Source: Setaria digitata
Lineage: Eukaryota; Nematoda; Chromadorea; Rhabditida; Setariidae
NCBI GenBank assembly: GCA_003640385.1
Contig: RCAB01000017.1
Location: 248,001-312,000 of the forward strand
DNA length: 64,000 nucleotides
Direction of reading: 5' to 3'
A program made the translations under genes and the position numbers. Position 1 is the first letter of the stretch. Each line of letters starts with the position of its first letter. The notes under the pieces were generated by a model. The model did no database searches. It was given only the letters and a program-made list of their open reading frames with translations, and had not been told where the DNA came from. This document shows positions 1 to 13,460 of the stretch, piece by piece.

Positions 1-2349
1 ATTTTTAAACGTTAATTCATTTTTTTTTTTTTTTTCGTAACTTTGCAATAAACGATAGGATGCACATTTCAATCATTAAATTGGTTCATTTTTCCAGTTT
101 TTATGGAATTTTAACTTGTTTAAATTTTGCATTTAATTTAAGATGATTGCGTAGAAGCTATTAGACTAATGAGAGATCCTGAAATGAACAAAAAAAAAAA
201 AAGATGGGATCAATAAATTTTTTCGTGCAGAAAAGGCAGTTGTAATTGAGAGTAATCAAAACTATCTCGCTAAATTCTACTAACTATTTCCTTCTCAATA
301 ATTAAGTGATTTATTTAATTTAAATCGCTCATTAAACAAACAAAGTTAATGAACAAATTATATTTTCCTCACAGACTACAATTTTATTGTTCAACAAACA
401 ACAAATGATTCTTTTGCGGTGACCTCAGCAGCATAATTAGTCTTCCTTTTCTCTCTCGACCCCAACAACCACTCTTCATGCACCATCCCACATCTCTCTA
501 ATTCCTGAACGGTAGCAGAAATAATTATAGAAGAAAAGATGCAGTGTTAAATTGCGGATAAGTGAAAAAAGAGATCTCTTGTTGAGCTAAAGAGTAGTTT
601 GCTTATATAGTAGTAAAAAGAAAAGCAGCCTAAATAGTTTTTTTTTGAAATCCCAGACTTGGCTCCATTACTTCCTACTTTTTTTTTTTTTTTTTTTATT
701 CAAAAAAACCTCGCTCTAACAATTTTTCAGTTTAGTTGGCTGTCTCATTCTGTCAAAAAGACAAAACTTTGAATAGAATTGACTTAAATTGAACCGAAGA
801 AATTAGCTTTCAATTCGTAAATGACTTCTAATCCTTACAACTAACAGACTGAGTGTTAAATAAACACAATATGGGAAAGGAATTGCCTTAGGCTTTGTAA
901 TATTTGATTTAAAAAATTTCTTCTTTCGATATTGGATTCTTTTATTTCTTGAACTCTTTCCTCACGAGACAATTAGGATGACGAGATTTTACAAAATTTC
1001 CCTGGAAATAAAGGATTCTACGTTTGACTCATACTCCATCTTTGCTTGCAAATTTTGCGGATAATATATCTGCATTAATACCAAATGAGGAACTGAGAAA
1101 GACAGCTGAATGAACTAACAACTACAATTATTTCGGTCGTGTCGCTTAGTCTTCCTGTACAAAAAAATGCAATTTCAGGTCATTTTTTTCAAATCCTCCT
1201 TCAATATCTACAAACTTATCAGCATTTAATTACTTGCAACTGTTACAGTGATTTTTTCCCGTTAATATCAACAATTTGGCTTTCCCTTTCTTCACTTCGT
1301 ATTTCGATATTGGCATAAATAAAAATGGTTTACTTCCAGTCCCCAATCTCTCTCTGTGTTACATATCCATGCATGTATTCCAAATTCTCATTGCCAAAGT
1401 GACGATAAACAAGCGGCTAGGCCATAAGTGGACAGGAAATGTGAAGGAGAGGTGCATTTGATTACTCTGTACAAAGGTCTCATTCACGTCCATACAACAA
1501 CTAGGTACTACAGGTGCTCATACTATTGTTCGACACATTGTTGAACTAAATGTGACGAACTCCTCGTAATTGGATGAAGAAAATCTGTGGAAAAGAGGGA
1601 AGACGGATTGTGACGACAGATGAAGTTTCCCCTTCCAAATCATTTGCAGGCAATCAACCATCTCCAAATCAATGTTCACGCTGAAGATTCGGTTGAAAGA
1701 AGTTTGTTAGGAAATTCATCTCTGAGCAGACTGTACGTTGAGAGATACGGTTTCTTCTATACGATAAATTAGACTGCTCTGAAGACAGAAAGAGAGAGGT
1801 ATGTCTGTGGACTATCCATAAAAGGTTTTTCGCACTGATCCTCACTCACAGTATTCGCACCTGTTCAGATAGGCTCTCGGCATCTTATAAATGAGCCTGA
1901 ATGATCGAAGTGGACAAATAAATCAAATGACAAAATCAACAAATTCTGCTTCATGACCGAGCAACAACTCAACATAAAACGGTCAGAAAGATGGGCTGAG
2001 GTCATAGCAAACTCATATTCACATGCAAATGCAACTGCAAACAACGTGCTCTCACGCATAATGCACACGTCGATTACTTCTATACTCCTGCTTGCACGAA
2101 CAAGATAGGTAAACAATGCACAGGTGAAAGCAAATATTGACCTATGGCATTTGGGAATGATGCGAGACAACTCTAATTTTAAAGTCATTCAAGCGACAGT
2201 GTCGCTTCGACAAATGCAACACCGAAATGTTTTTCAAAACAAAAATTTCCAATTAATTAATATGAGAGAATTAATCTTATCAGTAATGATTATCCTTTCC
2301 AATAACTTCCTGTTCATTCTGACATTTGTTTTATTACAGTTAGTGAAAT
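1..2349. other. No supported gene; downstream flank of the cadherin gene
   Basis: AT-rich DNA with poly-T runs. It lies 3' of the minus-strand cadherin. I looked for further cadherin exons (repeat, membrane segment or cytoplasmic tail) on the minus strand and found no stretch I can defend. A minus-strand open stretch at about 1865-2188 has a hydrophobic segment but no recognisable domain and no splice site that joins it cleanly to the last cadherin exon. Confidence 0.5.
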
Positions 2350-5300
2350 TCAAAGATTTCTCAATGAAATTAAACCTACTGTAATCGTTTTGGTGAAACC
2401 TTCCGACAATATCGTGATTTCCATATTCGCCAAACCACAGTCCGGTCTCCGGTTTACTCTTAACTGCCCGGTTTGACGATCAACATCAGCCCATTGTATA
2501 CTATCCATATGTTGCTCATTTTTAAACGAAGTTATAAAGTATTCAACCACAGCTCCAGTTTCTGCTGCTATGGTACCAAATACCGTACCAGGTTGGATAT
2601 CCTGGTCGATCCGATATTGCTCCTGGAATTCAATCTGCTTTCGTAGACCCATATTAACCGGAATCAAAATGAAGTGAAGTTCGATGCTCTTCTGCAATTT
2701 ATCGTTATCTCGATACCTGAAATATTCTTTATTGAAGAATGGTTCACAAAAGAAGCATGACAATTTAAAAAATTTTAGGTCAATCTTACTGACCTTAATC
2801 ATCTTCGAGCTGTTTTTTCCTGTTTTTAAAGAAATCTTAAGCACGAACTCACCCCACTCCATCGTTTCGATCGTAAACTAAGACTGAAAAATGTTGCAAG
2901 TCCCCAGTGAATGGACTGACTGTGAAACCATTGTCATTTATTTCTGAAACAATCTCTGCATTCTTCACAACTTTATAACCAATTGTGCCATTTAAACCAG
3001 CATCCTTGTCAAAACAATTCCACGGAATGAACGATGATTCCGATCCAACTAGTATCGCTTTAGTTCCAAAGCACTCCGGAAAGTTATCATTTTCATCGTC
3101 CACCTGAACCGAAATAATCTTCTTCATCGAGTCATTGCTTCCTGCTACAACAAGGCGATAGGAGCTGACTTTTTCACGATCTAGCACTTCGTCACAAACT
3201 AAATCTTGTCCTTCAAAGTGGAAGGTTTTTCCGCGCGGTATTTGGCGTAGCAATTGTAAACTATTCCCAAACGCTTCTATTTTAGCACAAACTTTATTAA
3301 CATTGTTGTTTTCCTGAAAATATTTGGATACTTTAGACTTGAAAAATTTTCAGTGAAGATTTAGATCTCATCAAATTTTGAATAGATTTGAAGGTGAATC
3401 AATGTCACAAGAAAACAAAGTTTACAGCACCTTGATATGAATTGTATTTGCATCAGCGCCAGACTTCTCGTTCCTTTTCTCTATTACAACAACCCCAAAA
3501 GTTAAATTATTAGAAGTTGATGTTGTTTCAGCCTTAACGATCAGTTCAAGCCGTTGTCCAATATGTGCATCGATAACTTCCGTTAAAAATATGCTCCCAT
3601 CAATAGAATCAATCCAAAATAGTACGAAATTCGTGTGACTACCGTAATGCGAATCACCATAACTTAATGAATACAGTACTTCTGCTCCGCATGCAACAGC
3701 ATGAACTTGTGTAATCACTTTTCCAAATAAGCTATTATCAATTTCAATATCAGTTCTCGGGTAATTAATGAAATTAGGTATGCAATCATCTTCTGCAGCA
3801 GTGTGAACAAAAACGAAAGTGGCACTAGAAAGTGGCGGAGTGCCTCTATCCGTTGCAATTATGGTGATATTGTAGACATGATTTGGAGCCAAAGAGCCGT
3901 TCCGTGTTAGGATACCGGAAATTTCATCTATCTAAAAAAATTATGGATCATTTAGAGTCAAAGAAAGCCTGAAGTTAAAACAGGCCTTGGCTCCAGGTCA
4001 AATTCAAACCTGGGTTGGTTCAAACTGAATCATAAAAAACAATGTAATTTCGTTCATTTCCTCAACATTTAAACATAAAATTTTAGAAATTTCAAGAGTT
4101 TAAATAAATGTTGAGATAAAATTATGAAAGGAAAATCTGAAAAATAACCTTAAACGGAAGCCATTTCTGTTGTAACTTGTATCTTACTTCACCATTTAAT
4201 ACAGAATCTAAGTCTGCTGCCTTTACTTTACCAACAAAAGAATCTTCTATACTTGAAGAAGCATAGAAATGATGATATTCTTGCTCCCAATGAGGCTCAT
4301 TGTCGTTTGAGTCGATTACTTCAACCACTACTATACATTCAGTCCTCAACAACCCTCCATCCGTAACAATTACTGTTACATTGTGAAACTGAGCCAACTC
4401 GAAATCCAAGACCGATAATGCTCGAATCTAATGTTTTATGGTTTTGAAATTACTAGAAGCTTAAATAGAATTATGAATTATTACAGGAGGCGAAGAAATC
4501 AACTTGTAAGAGTGAGGACAATTTTCGTATTGACATTTAAATTAGTATAGCAAATCAACTGCACTATTCAAAAAACTTACTATTCCGATATGAGGATCAA
4601 TACTAAATGTCTTCTCGCTGTCATAAGTCAGTTCATAAAATAGTGTCCCGTTTGGACCACTATCATTGTCAAAAGCGTTGAAAAATCCCACAATCGCACC
4701 AGGGATATTATTTTCGGGAATGAGAAATTTACTATTTAGAGGACACTGCGGCACGTTATCATTAATGTCCTGAAAGAGTAAATCTCTCTCAAACAAGTGA
4801 TATGATAACTATATGATGTGGGAATATGCATGAGAAGGAGAAATTTCTTCTTGTAGACAACATCTCTTTGCTAGTCAGTTTTCGAACAATTTCCTTTCTT
4901 CATTTTATCAGAAGGATTCGTCATTTAGAAGTGATTTGCCTATTTTTCATAAATTTGTTTTTTTTTTTCTTTTAAGAAAAAGAGAGTTTCTGAATTTTGC
5001 TTTGTTGAGAAAGAGTAGTATTTTACCTCAACATAAAGCTGAAGCAAGAAATCATGTTTGTTTGAAATTGATTTTTTCTCTAAATTAAATGCTGTAACAG
5101 AAATTGACAGGTGATTCAAGATTTCATAATCGATCATGGATGCAACAAAAACTTCGCCAGAAGGCAGAACTTGAATTGGATAATTCTCCGCATTTGCGGA
5201 TGTCCGGAATTCAAAATGTTGGGTTGTATTCTTGGGAGTTAAATTTGTTAGAATTGTTCCCAGAGGTACATCTTCTGGTATGCACAATGTGATCACTGGA

Positions 5301-8300
5301 GGAAATGTATAGATCTGAAATGAAAATTGACCGATTCAAACTCAAACTGATTTGACAGAGTTAGCAGGAATCTTATCAGATATAATCAGAGAAATGAAAA
5401 GGCGATGCTCAAAGGGCAAGAAATGCAAGAACACAAATGAAGTAACAGAGAAGAAAGACATTCCGGTTGCTATAATTTCAGAAACAAAAAAAAGCAATTA
5501 ATCTTGTTCACAAACTAAACAAGGCGATGAAGGATTCTCGGAGTAATCTTGTATATTATATGAATTCATATAAGCTGAAGAAATTAATTCACTGGCATAT
5601 AATTAAGTCCAAAAATTTTATACTAAATATGAATTTAGCAAAATGCAAAATATATTTTTTTAAATGTTTAATTAGAACTGCAATAGAAAGGTGGCGCGAT
5701 AATTACTTTAGAATGAAGTTTGAAAAGAGACTCTCACTGACTGATTTACATGAGGACAGTTTTAAAGAGAAAACTTACTGATTCATCTCCCTTAATTTCC
5801 ACCACAACTTTGATTGTGCTGTGTCTTGGTTGTTCACCTCCATCAGTTGCAGTAACATGGAACTGCAACTGATTCAAGCCATCAGGAAACTTCAGCAACC
5901 GTATAATACCAATTTCAGAATCAATGCCGAAGAAGTTACTGTTGATACTGTAAGTAACAAGACCATTGGGACCGTCATCTGGATCGTAACACGACAGCCG
6001 AAATAATTCTCTTCCAATGTCTCTCTCACGAGCATCAATAATAAAATGAACTGCTCCGTCAAGTTCACAGATCGGAGAATTATCATTCTGATCGAGAATT
6101 TTCAGTGTTCCTTGACGCATTCCAGTAGACCATTCACCATCCGCATACACTGTGAAACCAATTCTAGGCTCTACTTCTCGATCAAATGAACGACGAGCTC
6201 GAACATGACCCGTGAATTCATCGATCAGCAAATCGGTGGTGTTGATACGATAACGAATATTTTCCTACAGTTTTTTTTTAAATGAAATTTTTAATTAAAT
6301 CAAGCTTCTATAATTTCAGTTCAATGAAACCAAAATTGAACCAAAGTTCAAATATATGAAAATGCACTAAGATACTTGAAAAAAAAAAAAACTTATATTA
6401 AATATAATAAGAGAAGTTTTAATACGAGGCAATTGAGTGTACTTTGTTTCCTGCTTTACTCAATTATAACTGTTTGAATAAAGAAAGGAGAACGGATTTT
6501 TTCCTTTAATAAAAGCAGTTAGATGTTTTTTTAAAGTCTTTGTAATGACTCACAGCTGCTGGATAGACCGAAAATGAGGCCAAGACTTTTTCCGGGAAAG
6601 AATTCTCGTTGATTTCAATGGACCAGTTGTTAGCTGCGTTAAATTGCGGTATTTGTCGCACGCTGTCCAGCAACCATATATGAACAGTAGCATTATTACG
6701 TGATAAACGCCCACCGTTATCTTTTGCGCCCACAGTAACCTAAAGCGACATAGTAATACGAAGTTGTATATTTCTTGATTACACTGATTTAAATTTAAAA
6801 GAAAAGATTAAAAGTTAACCTTGATTTTCTGCCCAAAGTCAAGTAAATCAGCATGGACTGCCAGATTCATCCTACCAGTTGCATGGTCCAATTCCAAGAA
6901 ACTTGGTGCAGTATGATAAAGTAAGTATGAAATTTGAGAAAACTGATGACTGTCATCATCAAACGCTTCTAGCTGCACCAAATGGGTACCCGCTGGATCA
7001 CCACGTATAATGTAACCGTGGTATTCAAGTTGCGCAAAATATGGGTCATTGTCGTTTACATCCTGGAAGCAGTTAGTTCGTAGCTATTCAACCTTCATAC
7101 CTGCTTTAGAAACTGTTTCTAAGTGTTCTCTAGTTCAAGCTTCTTATGTTATCGTTAATGAAAATTGCTTTCAAAGGTTGATTAGAAAAGTGCTATGCTC
7201 AAGCAGAATAACAGATTGGCATGAGTAGGCTAACAACGAACGATAATTAGCAGCATAACAATTAATTAAGAAAAGGGTAATATAGTAGTTGTTTGCTATT
7301 TGATACAACGAGAACTATGAGTAGATTATAAGAATTAGTTTCATGACTAGAGGAGGTTTTCTCCCTAGATGGTTGGATTTATTGGGGAACAGAAAATAAT
7401 GAAAGCTTGGGATTATACGCAGAGCAGCGCTATGAGAAGCACAAGAAAATATTAACCAAGACATTGATAATAAGAAGAGCAGTGGAACTTCGGGATGGAG
7501 TACCATGGTCGACAGCAGTGATACTTATTTTATGCTGTTTTTCAGTTTCTCGATCAAGCTTTTTCCGTAACAACACCTCTCCAGAAGATTCTTTGACCAT
7601 AAAAAGGTGTCTTTTAACAGAACTTTCCATGTTATACGAAATAACACTGTTATTTCCATGATCCTGAAAAAGAACTACTGTTGCTGATGATTTCATAAAA
7701 TACCTATACATAGCAGAGTCTATTTCCAGTTCACAGCCTATAATTTACTCTAGCTACTAAGTATTTCATATGTTTTATTATTGTTCCACTATAATACATT
7801 TACCTAATGAGCAACATATTTGAAAGATCACCTTATCAGTTGCAGTAACTTTAAAGATGACAGAAAGTGGTGGAGCATCTTCCGACACTTCAATTTCGTA
7901 AAAAGGAAATGAGAACTGCGGTTCATGGTCATTCACATCGATAATTGCAACTTGAATTATGCAAATCGAGAATTTGTCACTGGGCGCAGCTTTCCGTATC
8001 ATTACTTCAACTTTGTAATTCCATTTTGTATGATTTGGCCATGTTTGGGAAAGTGTCACAATACCTATTAATTCATAGCAGGTTAGTCTCCACAGGGAAC
8101 GAATTGTTCTATATACCATTCTCTTGTTCAATTTCTTAGTGTCCAGTCGGGAAAGATAAAGAAAAGTAGTATTTTCTTATCGAAAGAGTGAATAATACTT
8201 GGTTTTCGACCGTTATTTCTCAGTGGTGAATTAAAAGAGTCGAAAATGAGGAAAATTAGGATAGGACTTACTCATTTGCTTGTTAATCATACTGCTTCAT

Positions 8301-11300
8301 CAATTTAACTGAAAACAAGGTCAAATTTACCTGTTTTATTGCCAACCGAAAATAGCTCGTCATTTGCGCTATTCTCAATTATCGAAAAATGCAACTCTCC
8401 CTCGGCAAGGGCTTGGATTGCAGCGACAAATGAACCCGCAGCTGCATTTTCCATAATATCAACTTTTAGCAATTTTTCTCGAAGTATTGGAGCAGTGTCA
8501 TTTAATTTCAACACAAAAATCTGAAAACCAACGAGTTTCATCAGTGCATCAAATCTTCGTGCACTGCATTCTGCACTGCTTGTCACGTCTTTCAAAGCGT
8601 CATCTCTTATCTCAAATCGCTTTACATACATAATTCTCAAAATACTTACCGTTAAAGTACGTTCGCAAAAACGTGGTGGCACACCATCATCTGTTGCACG
8701 AAATTTGAGCAAAAATTGCTCGATCGGCTTATCCACTAATCGATTTTGTCGCAAAATACCGTAATTTTTGCCATTTTCTAATCGGAAATAATTTTCGTTA
8801 TTACCATCTACCAATGATAACCGAACATTTTGTCCAGCATCTTCATCATTTGTTGTTATCACAGCAACTGTTGAACCCACAGCTGTTTCTGAACTTACTG
8901 ATGCAAATTTTGAACCAGTTGGATAAGTCCTGCAAAATATCCAGAGTTTAGCAAATGAAGACAAAATAACTTTGAAAGTGAAAGCAATCTAAGGTGAATT
9001 GCCTGAAGTTCATATTCGGATCATGTAAATTGTTGTTACTGAGATTTATATAAACCAGAGTGTGGCCAACTAATTTTGGATCGCCATGATCTTCTGCCTC
9101 CACTGCTAAAACGCACATTCCTCCGCAATTTTGCAAACAGTCTTCTCTTGGACAGTCCAGTCCACTGGCCTGTTAAATAACAGCTTTATTCTTGTAATAT
9201 CAGCTTGGCTTTGAAAAAAAAATTTTTTTCTATTGTTGAATCAAGTGATAATGAAACAAAGGACGGCATATAGCATCGGTATATTGTTGCACAAGGTTTC
9301 GAGAGTTTTTAAAAATATTCGTAAACACTAATTTAAGAAATACTGCGTTTGTGTTATTTTAGAAGCAACAAGTTTTGTTGCAAAAAATTTTTGAGATGAA
9401 TTTAAGTTTTCCTCCCCACCTGAACACTTATCGCACCCGTGTCGGGATCAACCTGAAAATGCTTTGAGAGATTTGATGCAAAGCGATAAGTGATACGACC
9501 GTTATCACCGACATCTGCATCAGTAGCCTCAACTCGCAGTACCACTACATCAGGTTGTACCGATTCATTCAGCTGAACATCGTAGCGTGATTGACGAAAT
9601 GTTGGCGGATTGTCATTTGCATCTAGTACATTCACGTAGACCACGCAATGGCCAGTGCTAAGAAAAGGTTTAATTTGTAGGTGATTTTTTTCCTCAACTT
9701 TAAAGAAACTACCATGAGTAGGATAAGCTAGCATCCAACTTTACCAAGTGCAAAAATCTTTTCCTCAGTGTTCAGAGAAGCAAATTATTCAATATTTAAA
9801 TATGAAATATTTCTTCAGTATTGATTACATAGGTTAAATTGGTGAGTAATCGAACGAATTTCTGTGTATATCTTATCACGAAATTAAGAAAGGTAAAAGA
9901 ACCGAGGTGGATTGCCTCCATCATATGCTGAAATGTTGAGAACGAATAGATCTTTCGTCTCACGGTCTAGTTTTGCCAATAGTTCCAATAGTAAAACATC
10001 TCCACCAGTACTGTTTGAAGACCTTACTAATGCAAAGAATTCTTTTTCGTCCTGAAAAAAAAAAAGAATCGTTTAGAATCTTTGATCTTTTGAAAGTTTT
10101 GCTAATAACTCCAGATCTATAAAACCGACTGACCTTAAGTTCGTAATTCACAATTGTTCCATTCTCAGCCAAATCCGGATCACTTGCTGGTTGCAGGCGT
10201 ATTCGACCTCCTATAACTGCTGATTCAACAATTGATACTTCCTAGAAAAAAAGTAACAAAAAAAAAAAACATTTCAAATTTTGATTGGAAACATTTATTC
10301 GATTTTTCAAATTCAGTTCTTTGTTGATCGTTTGTTTTGGTACAGTGAACATGCATTCCGAAATTTTACTTAACTTTGTATTGGTTTTATTTACGATTAA
10401 AATCGTTTGTTTTGGTTTTAGGTAATAAGGACACTTTTCTAAATCTTGCGCTGGCGCAATTTTCGAGCAGCACGGTGATAAACAAATTGAGTAAAGCCAT
10501 AAACCATAAATTTATGAATGCTGAACACCTGTAGCGACAATCCACTACCTGAACCCATTATTCTTATGAGCTTTCATTCTCACTAATTATCTCCCTTTCA
10601 GGTCCTTGGCAATTACGAATCTCTTGCCGTTGTGTTGGCGGAAGAAACATATATAATTAACACTTCCGATCAATGGCCTCGCTCTACTAAACCGTTCTTT
10701 GAAATAACGAATAACCATCTAATCATCGAATTTATTTGTCGTTTTAATCATAAAAAATGCCATATTTTTCAGCTCTTTTGAGACAATTAAATTGGAAATT
10801 ATTGTCTGCATAGGTTCATAGATTACAGCTGTGAAATTTAAATTGTTCCTTTCATGTAATAAATATATCTTGCTGAATTGCTTTCTGTTAAAAATTTACT
10901 AGAAGCTAAGTTATTAAAAGAACCGTTCGTTATGATTTGTTTTTAATTACAACAAAAAAATTGTTCAGAAGATGAACGATTGATTGGAAGGCTGAAAAAC
11001 CGCTCGTAAATTTTCACAGAGAAAATGAATAAGAGTGCACACACAAATTGGCCAAAATAATAGCTAATGAAAGCGGTCGATACCGCTGCTTGGCCACTTG
11101 GCAATTATGGTGATTAATTCATCATATATATGCCCTATCTGAGACAGAGGAAATGCGCAACTGACTAACCAGAAATCTTGATGGGAATGTAGGGCTATTA
11201 TCATTGATATCAAGTACATTAATTCGAACTGTTATGATTCTCTCCTGTTCAGCAGTTAAAAACAAAATTATTGTTCCATTAGGTGTAATTGTTTCTCGAT

Positions 11301-11794
11301 CTAATGATGCAGAAGTACGAATTTCACCAGTTTGAATATCTACCGATACAAACTGGTTATGGCCATTTAGTCGGTAACTGAGATTTGTTTCGAGCGTAAT
11401 TTTGCCGATCAATGTGCCTTCTGGCGCATCTGCAAGAGGAAAAAGGATGAAGTATTTCAGGAAGAGAGGCTGAAGGCAATATTTTCTAATTCAATTTTAG
11501 TTTCATCCTAATTTTCGGACTAAATCAGAAATTGTTTAATTGGCAATATATGTATCACTCAATTGTTAAGTTTCTGTTAAAATTATTGATGAGGGTTGCA
11601 TGGAATGAAACAAAGAAAGTAATTAAGAGCAAAAGCTGTTGCAGTAATTACAAACTACAGCAGTGCATTTTTAGTTCCACTATTTAAGGAAAAATTATAC
11701 CTTCGGGCACCTCAAAATCGTAATTTAGTTCTGAGAATAATCGAACGGGAATGATAAGATAATATAGGAGGGATATTTGAAGAACACATTGCAT
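2350..11794 (-). CDS. Large cadherin with signal peptide and about a dozen extracellular cadherin repeats; 3' end unresolved
   Basis: Calcium-dependent cell-adhesion protein of the cadherin superfamily. Nineteen exons fit in frame: 11701-11794, 11170-11429, 10134-10241, 9903-10051, 9420-9657, 9003-9169, 8650-8929, 8331-8520, 7832-8064, 7457-7663, 6820-7062, 6554-6739, 5779-6264, 5027-5314, 4581-4769, 4149-4427, 3431-3931, 2853-3313 and 2350-2716, about 1641 residues. Exon 1 encodes a hydrophobic signal peptide (MQCVLQISLLYYLIIP) and then the start of repeat 1 (YDFEVPEDAPEGTLIG). Calcium-site linkers recur, for example DINDNSPTF, DANDNPPTF, DVNDHEPQF, DVNDNDPYF, DQNDNSPIC, DINDNVPQC, DSNDNEPHW and DENDNFPEC, together with LDRE motifs. 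Some linkers are degenerate. Intron 6 needs a GC donor at 9002. No membrane segment, EGF or LamG domain is seen. Exon 19 may end at an ACA|GTAGGT donor and continue to unseen exons, so the stop at 2350 is provisional. I cannot assign a Fat, Dachsous or other subclass. Confidence 0.92.
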
Positions 11795-12164
11795 TCCACA
11801 CACCCAATTGACACTGATACTTTAATATTTAAAGAAGAAGACAAACTGCAAAATGCAAATATTCTTGATAAAAGCTGTTCGAAGTGCGTCGCATGATAAA
11901 CAGCGTTTGAGATAAGATTATGTTTTAAGATAAGACAAGGCGACATTTCCCGCATTTCTCTGCTACTTCCCTCATGCTATCTCATGTTTCGGCATATGCC
12001 GTATATTCGTAATATTTTCACGAACACTAGTCAAGTGATAAAGTCAGTAGAGCGGCTACAACAATATCCAAGGAGGATGAATTGCTAGAATAAATTCTAA
12101 GTAAAGCCAAAATTTTTGAAGTGTAAAAGTTGCAAGAGAACTTCGAAATTTGGGAAGCTGAGTC

Positions 12165-12369
12165 TAGTCACTTAAGAAGTACTCAGGCAAGGAATCTTCA
12201 AAAGTATAGATATGGTTAATTGATCCAAAAGTATTAATCCAGTAATCGAAAAGAAATACTTCGTAANTAGTCACTTAAGAAGTACTCAGGCAAGGAATCT
12301 TCAAAAGTATAGATGTGGTTAATTGATCCAAAAGTATTAATCCAGTAATCGAAAAGAAATACTTCGTAA
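12165..12369. repeat. Direct duplication (2 x 102 bp) flanking a single N at 12267
   Basis: Bases 12165-12266 and 12268-12369 are almost identical; I see one difference, A versus G in the phrase TATAGAT(A/G)TGG. The two copies are separated only by the N. This is most simply an assembly join at which two overlapping contig ends (perhaps two haplotypes) were abutted and not merged. Confidence 0.9.
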
Positions 12370-13214
12370 ATATATTTTAAGTGAAGGAAATAATCACACA
12401 CAATGCTTTTATTTGATTTGCTTCCTACTGAAAGTCGCAAGCTTTGTTTATGATGAAAGACCTACATTGAGAAATCAAAAGCCATTCATATTTGCTATTT
12501 AGTTATCAACCATACTTCATAGTTAAATCATCTTGAAATGAAAAAAATAAGACAACTATGTGTTAAGCGAGCATAAATTTTCAAACAACTTCTTTTTTTG
12601 AGAGGAAAAAGGACGAGAAAAATGAGCCAAACAAGTTTTCCTTATTTAAATTTTGCCTTCAAACAAACAGCACAAGTAATTCTTTTCGATCATCTCTTTG
12701 TTGGTGCAATTGAATGGACCGAAAAAGTGACGAATGTGTCGATGGATAAATTGTTAAGGATAGGATTAGATGGTTGGATGAATGATAATAGATAAATATC
12801 CACCAGTAGAGGTACCCACCTGTAATCTAATCTAATCGTATAATCATGAAACAAACCCAAATGACGTGTTGCTGTTTGTATTTATATACACTCTATAAGA
12901 TTATTTGAGAAGTGAGATTCAAATTAGACTTTGTACTCGCCGTAAAAATTAAAAATGATCATATATATCGAGTCAAATGATCACAGATGTGTCAGATAAT
13001 CCTTTACTAATTAGTCATTATGCTTCTTCTCAACTAAGATGAATTGAAGTAGGGATTGTACTGGCTTGCAAATTGTAAAATCTGATACGGTAAAGAAACT
13101 TATCAGACAGAATTCATTTATGAAGGAGGACATGGGCTCTGTGCACTTCGTCGTCTAGATTCTTAGAAGTGACGAAGAATCAAAAAGGTCAGGCAATATT
13201 TCGAATATATGTCA

Positions 13215-13460
13215 AGTAGCTGAGACGAATGGTCCCAAAAGGTAAGTTGCCATTGTCAGCCCTAGTAGGTGGGTAAGCTGGGCGGAACTGAGCTGGTGAC
13301 CATTGGGCGTGTCTCCTGCCGTCTCGTTAGGTGTCCTTTCCGCAGCTGTTAACAGAGGTCAAAAGAGGGCGGTAGCCGAGAAATGTCACTTGTGAAAATG
13401 ACCTTCGGAGGACTGCGGTACACGACGTTTCCGGTCCTGAGCACTTCAGGTGTGACGAAA
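13215..13460. other. GC-rich island of unknown nature
   Basis: This stretch is clearly richer in G and C than its surroundings and lacks the poly-T runs common elsewhere. I see no long open frame, tRNA boxes or splice-site pattern. It could be a decayed repeat, an unannotated exon of a non-coding RNA, or a regulatory element of the neighbouring genes. Confidence 0.35.

Noticed and set aside
1865..2188. Minus-strand 107-codon frame as cadherin membrane and tail exon
   Set aside because: It has a hydrophobic run but no in-phase splice link to the last cadherin exon and no known cytoplasmic motif.
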